42,709 nt of DNA from Polyangiaceae bacterium (lineage in GTDB: Bacteria; Myxococcota_A; Polyangia; Polyangiales; Polyangiaceae). A program made the translations under genes and the position numbers. Location: the NCBI GenBank assembly GCA_016929495.1, contig JAFGIS010000505.1, forward strand, positions 1-42,709, in the 5' to 3' direction. Below, piece by piece: positions 41,801-42,709 of the stretch. The notes beneath the pieces were generated by a model. It was given only the letters and a program-made list of their open reading frames with translations, made no database searches and was not told the DNA's origin. Each line of letters opens with the position of its first letter. Position 1 is the stretch's first letter.

Positions 41801-42709
41801 CGAAGCCTGCGGCACCTGCCACGGCTTGCCGCCTCCGGCGCCCCACCCCCAGCGCCAGGACTGCTCGGTGTGCCACGCCGAGGTCATGGACACGGACCGT
41901 CATTTCGTTCGGCCCGAGCTGCACGTCGACGGCCAGATCGAGCTAGGCTCGATGCCGTGCAACGCGTGCCACGGCACGGAAGCCCTGGGCGCGCCGCCCG
42001 CCGATCTAGCAGGCAACACTGCGCCGAGTGCGCCCGGAGTCGGCGCGCACCCGGCGCACCTGGGCGCCGCGGCCGACCACGCCCCGGTGGCATGCGACCA
42101 GTGCCACACGGTTCCCGACTCGGTCGACAGCCCGGGTCACATCGACGATCTGCGCCCAGCCGACGTGGTCTTCGGTGATCTCGCCACGCAAGGCGGCGCC
42201 GAACCGTCCTACAACGTCGCAGTGCGAACCTGTTCGGGTACCTACTGCCACGGCTCCGAGACGCCGGTCTGGACCGCGCCGCGTTCTTCGAGCGACGCGT
42301 GCGGCACCTGCCACGGCCTGCCACCCCCGTCGCCGCATCCCCAGCGTCAGGACTGCTCCGTGTGTCACGGCGACGTCATCGCCCAGGACGGCACCTTCCT
42401 CCGACCCGAGCTTCACATCGACGGCCAGGTCGAGGTCGGCTCGATGCCGTGTAACGCGTGCCACGGCACCGCAGCCGACGGCGCCCCTCCGCCCGATGTG
42501 GCGGGCAACACCACGGTCGTCGCCCCGGGCGTCGGGGCGCACGCCCTGCATCTGGGCGCCGCAGCAGACCACGGTCCGGTCGCCTGCGACCAATGTCATC
42601 CGGTGCCGAGCTCGGTGGATAGCCCGGGTCATCTGGACACCGAGCGCCCGGCGGACATCGTGTTCGGTGAGCTCGCCACGCTGGACGACGCCAACCCCAC
42701 CTACACGGC
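38868..42709 (+). CDS. Giant CxxxxCH/CxxCH-repeat multiheme cytochrome c lipoprotein, partial (runs off right edge)
   Basis: The frame is open from ATG 38868 to the edge (1280 codons) with no stop. The signal ends SVGC (Cys27, probable lipidation). The rest is a repeat protein: each 164-residue unit holds five heme sites, CxxCH (CDQCH), CxxxxCH (CSGTYCH), CxxCH (CGTCHGLPPP), CxxCH (CSVCH) and CxxCH (CNACHG). I count 37 sites, seven of them CxxxxCH, in the visible part. The mixed CxxxxCH/CxxCH pattern is the Geobacter-type domain described for large outer-membrane cytochromes (TIGR01904-like). Between hemes, regular phrases (RPELHVDGQVEVGSMPCNAC; GVGAHALHLGA) repeat, so structural units are near identical. 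Likely role: cell-surface terminal reductase or heme nanowire fed by the 12-heme protein. Confidence 0.93.
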   Translation, partial: MASAAYGPFGSRGWHALLLALAVSVGCLEPKQQPRPAERDCTACHGSPSRAGDATAKAAPPFDLDGHTSPRYSGVGAHRAHLFDTKTHAAVECEQCHTVPDEVYSKGHVDTRPPAEVEFGTLARRGNHKPRYDRAQGTCADTYCHRDSDARWTRPRSDDDACGSCHGLPPQEPHPQNENCQQCHDAVIDADREFVRASLHVNGQVDLSSDCGTCHGTGEDGAPPPDLSGSSRASSRGVGAHPSHLQASDTHGAVACRTCHLVPDDVDSKGHLDGDGRAEVRFVSLAVADGSQPRYDQDRLSCSGTYCHGTADPRWTKPRSSEDACGSCHGLPPPPPHTQNDQCSECHGSVIDEDRKFIRPERHVDGKVDVGKLGCDGCHGSGQSGAPPPDLERHTRVSFPGVGAHALHLGGSSTHGPVACDQCHAVPDSVDSKGHIDDERPADVTFGDLARLGKLNPLWSDQGLTCSGTYCHGSAAPVWTQPRSSDDACGTCHGLPPPEPHPQRQDCSVCHAEVIDQDRHFVRPELHVDGQVEVSSMPCNACHGTGADGAPPPDVAGNTAVSAPGVGAHAVHLKAGADHAPLACDQCHTVPDSVDSPRHVDDTRPADVAFGDLARLGNLDPLWSDQELTCSGTYCHGSAAPVWNEPRSTSDACGTCHGLPPPPPHPERQDCSVCHGKVIGKDRHFLRPELHVDGQVEVGSMPCNACHGNGADGAPPPDVAGNTAVSAPGVGAHALHLGASADHAPVACDQCHTVPDSVDSPGHIDDTRPADIAFGDLARQGNLDPLWDSQDLTCAETYCHGAAAPVWNEPRSTSDACGTCHGLPPPAPHPQRQDCSVCHGRVIDTHGHFVRPELHVNGKVEAGAMACDACHGTGPLGAPPADLAGNTAVSAPGVGAHAIHLGAAADHGPVACWECHTIPDSIDTPGHIDDARPADVAFGQLATHGGAEPSYAVSTRTCSGTYCHGAATPAWNEPRSASEACGTCHGLPPPAPHPQRQDCSVCHAEVMDTDRHFVRPELHVDGQIELGSMPCNACHGTEALGAPPADLAGNTAPSAPGVGAHPAHLGAAADHAPVACDQCHTVPDSVDSPGHIDDLRPADVVFGDLATQGGAEPSYNVAVRTCSGTYCHGSETPVWTAPRSSSDACGTCHGLPPPSPHPQRQDCSVCHGDVIAQDGTFLRPELHIDGQVEVGSMPCNACHGTAADGAPPPDVAGNTTVVAPGVGAHALHLGAAADHGPVACDQCHPVPSSVDSPGHLDTERPADIVFGELATLDDANPTYT
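39282..42709 (+). repeat. 492-bp tandem repeats (164-residue pentaheme units)
   Basis: Using the first Cys codon of each CxxxxCH motif as anchor, units begin at 39282, 39771, 40263, 40755, 41247, 41739 and 42231: the first interval is 489 bp and the other five are exactly 492 bp. Units after 40263 share long nearly identical stretches, while the first two are more diverged. This suggests stepwise expansion from an old end, with length kept exact. The array continues past the window. Confidence 0.9.

Noticed and set aside
40551..41924. 457-codon minus-strand frame with internal repeats
   Set aside because: It only mirrors the 492-bp heme repeats of the plus strand; no start signal or independent motif.

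Overview
The window is GC-rich chromosomal DNA, most likely from a myxobacterium or close relative (Myxococcota; former Deltaproteobacteria). This is inferred from gene content: Hanks-type kinases with periplasmic C-terminal domains, FecR/PEGA/Pro-Ala-rich envelope proteins, Gly-rich lipoproteins, a bacterial Hedgehog-type protein and Geobacter-like multiheme cytochromes. No rRNA, tRNA, CRISPR array or insertion sequence was seen.

Layout. (1) 1-5201, mainly minus strand: an edge-truncated lipoprotein with 24-bp repeats, a formylglycine-generating-enzyme-like membrane protein, a fused NMN adenylyltransferase/Nudix enzyme, a glycosyltransferase relic, and an eroded sigma-factor operon. (2) 5512-6306: a toxin-antitoxin pair behind a perfect inverted-repeat operator. 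(3) 6504-10188: glycyl-tRNA synthetase, an AGE/cellobiose-2-epimerase-like protein, and a lipoprotein that is almost entirely a Hedgehog N-terminal signalling domain. (4) 10189-10972: a gene-free stretch with hairpins and palindromic repeats. (5) 10973-21855: envelope and signalling genes (Pro/Ala-rich TM protein, TPR-PEGA protein, Gly-rich lipoprotein, FecR protein translationally coupled to a Ser/Thr kinase, lipoprotein, small membrane protein). (6) 22142-24288: an aminotransferase divergent from a LysR regulator.

(7) 24465 to the right edge is the most striking part: a large electron-transfer island. An orphan histidine kinase precedes a lipoprotein joining an uninterrupted collagen-like stalk to nine c-heme motifs. 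Next is an anchored protein with 34 CxxCH motifs. On the minus strand lies a two-gene operon of inner-membrane quinol-oxidase candidates, one resembling CbcL (10 hemes plus a b-type membrane domain) and one resembling ImcH/NapC (3 TM, 8 hemes). Divergently, a plus-strand operon encodes an OB-fold protein, an outer-membrane beta-barrel, a 12-heme lipoprotein and a giant lipoprotein of pentaheme repeats that runs off the edge. I count 110 c-heme motifs in these six cytochromes.

Read together, region 7 looks like a complete route from the quinone pool across the periplasm and a porin-cytochrome complex to the cell surface, with repeat-built heme wires and a collagen-stalked cytochrome as possible extracellular parts. 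Individual families are recognisable from motifs. The complex, its direction of electron flow and its acceptor are inference.
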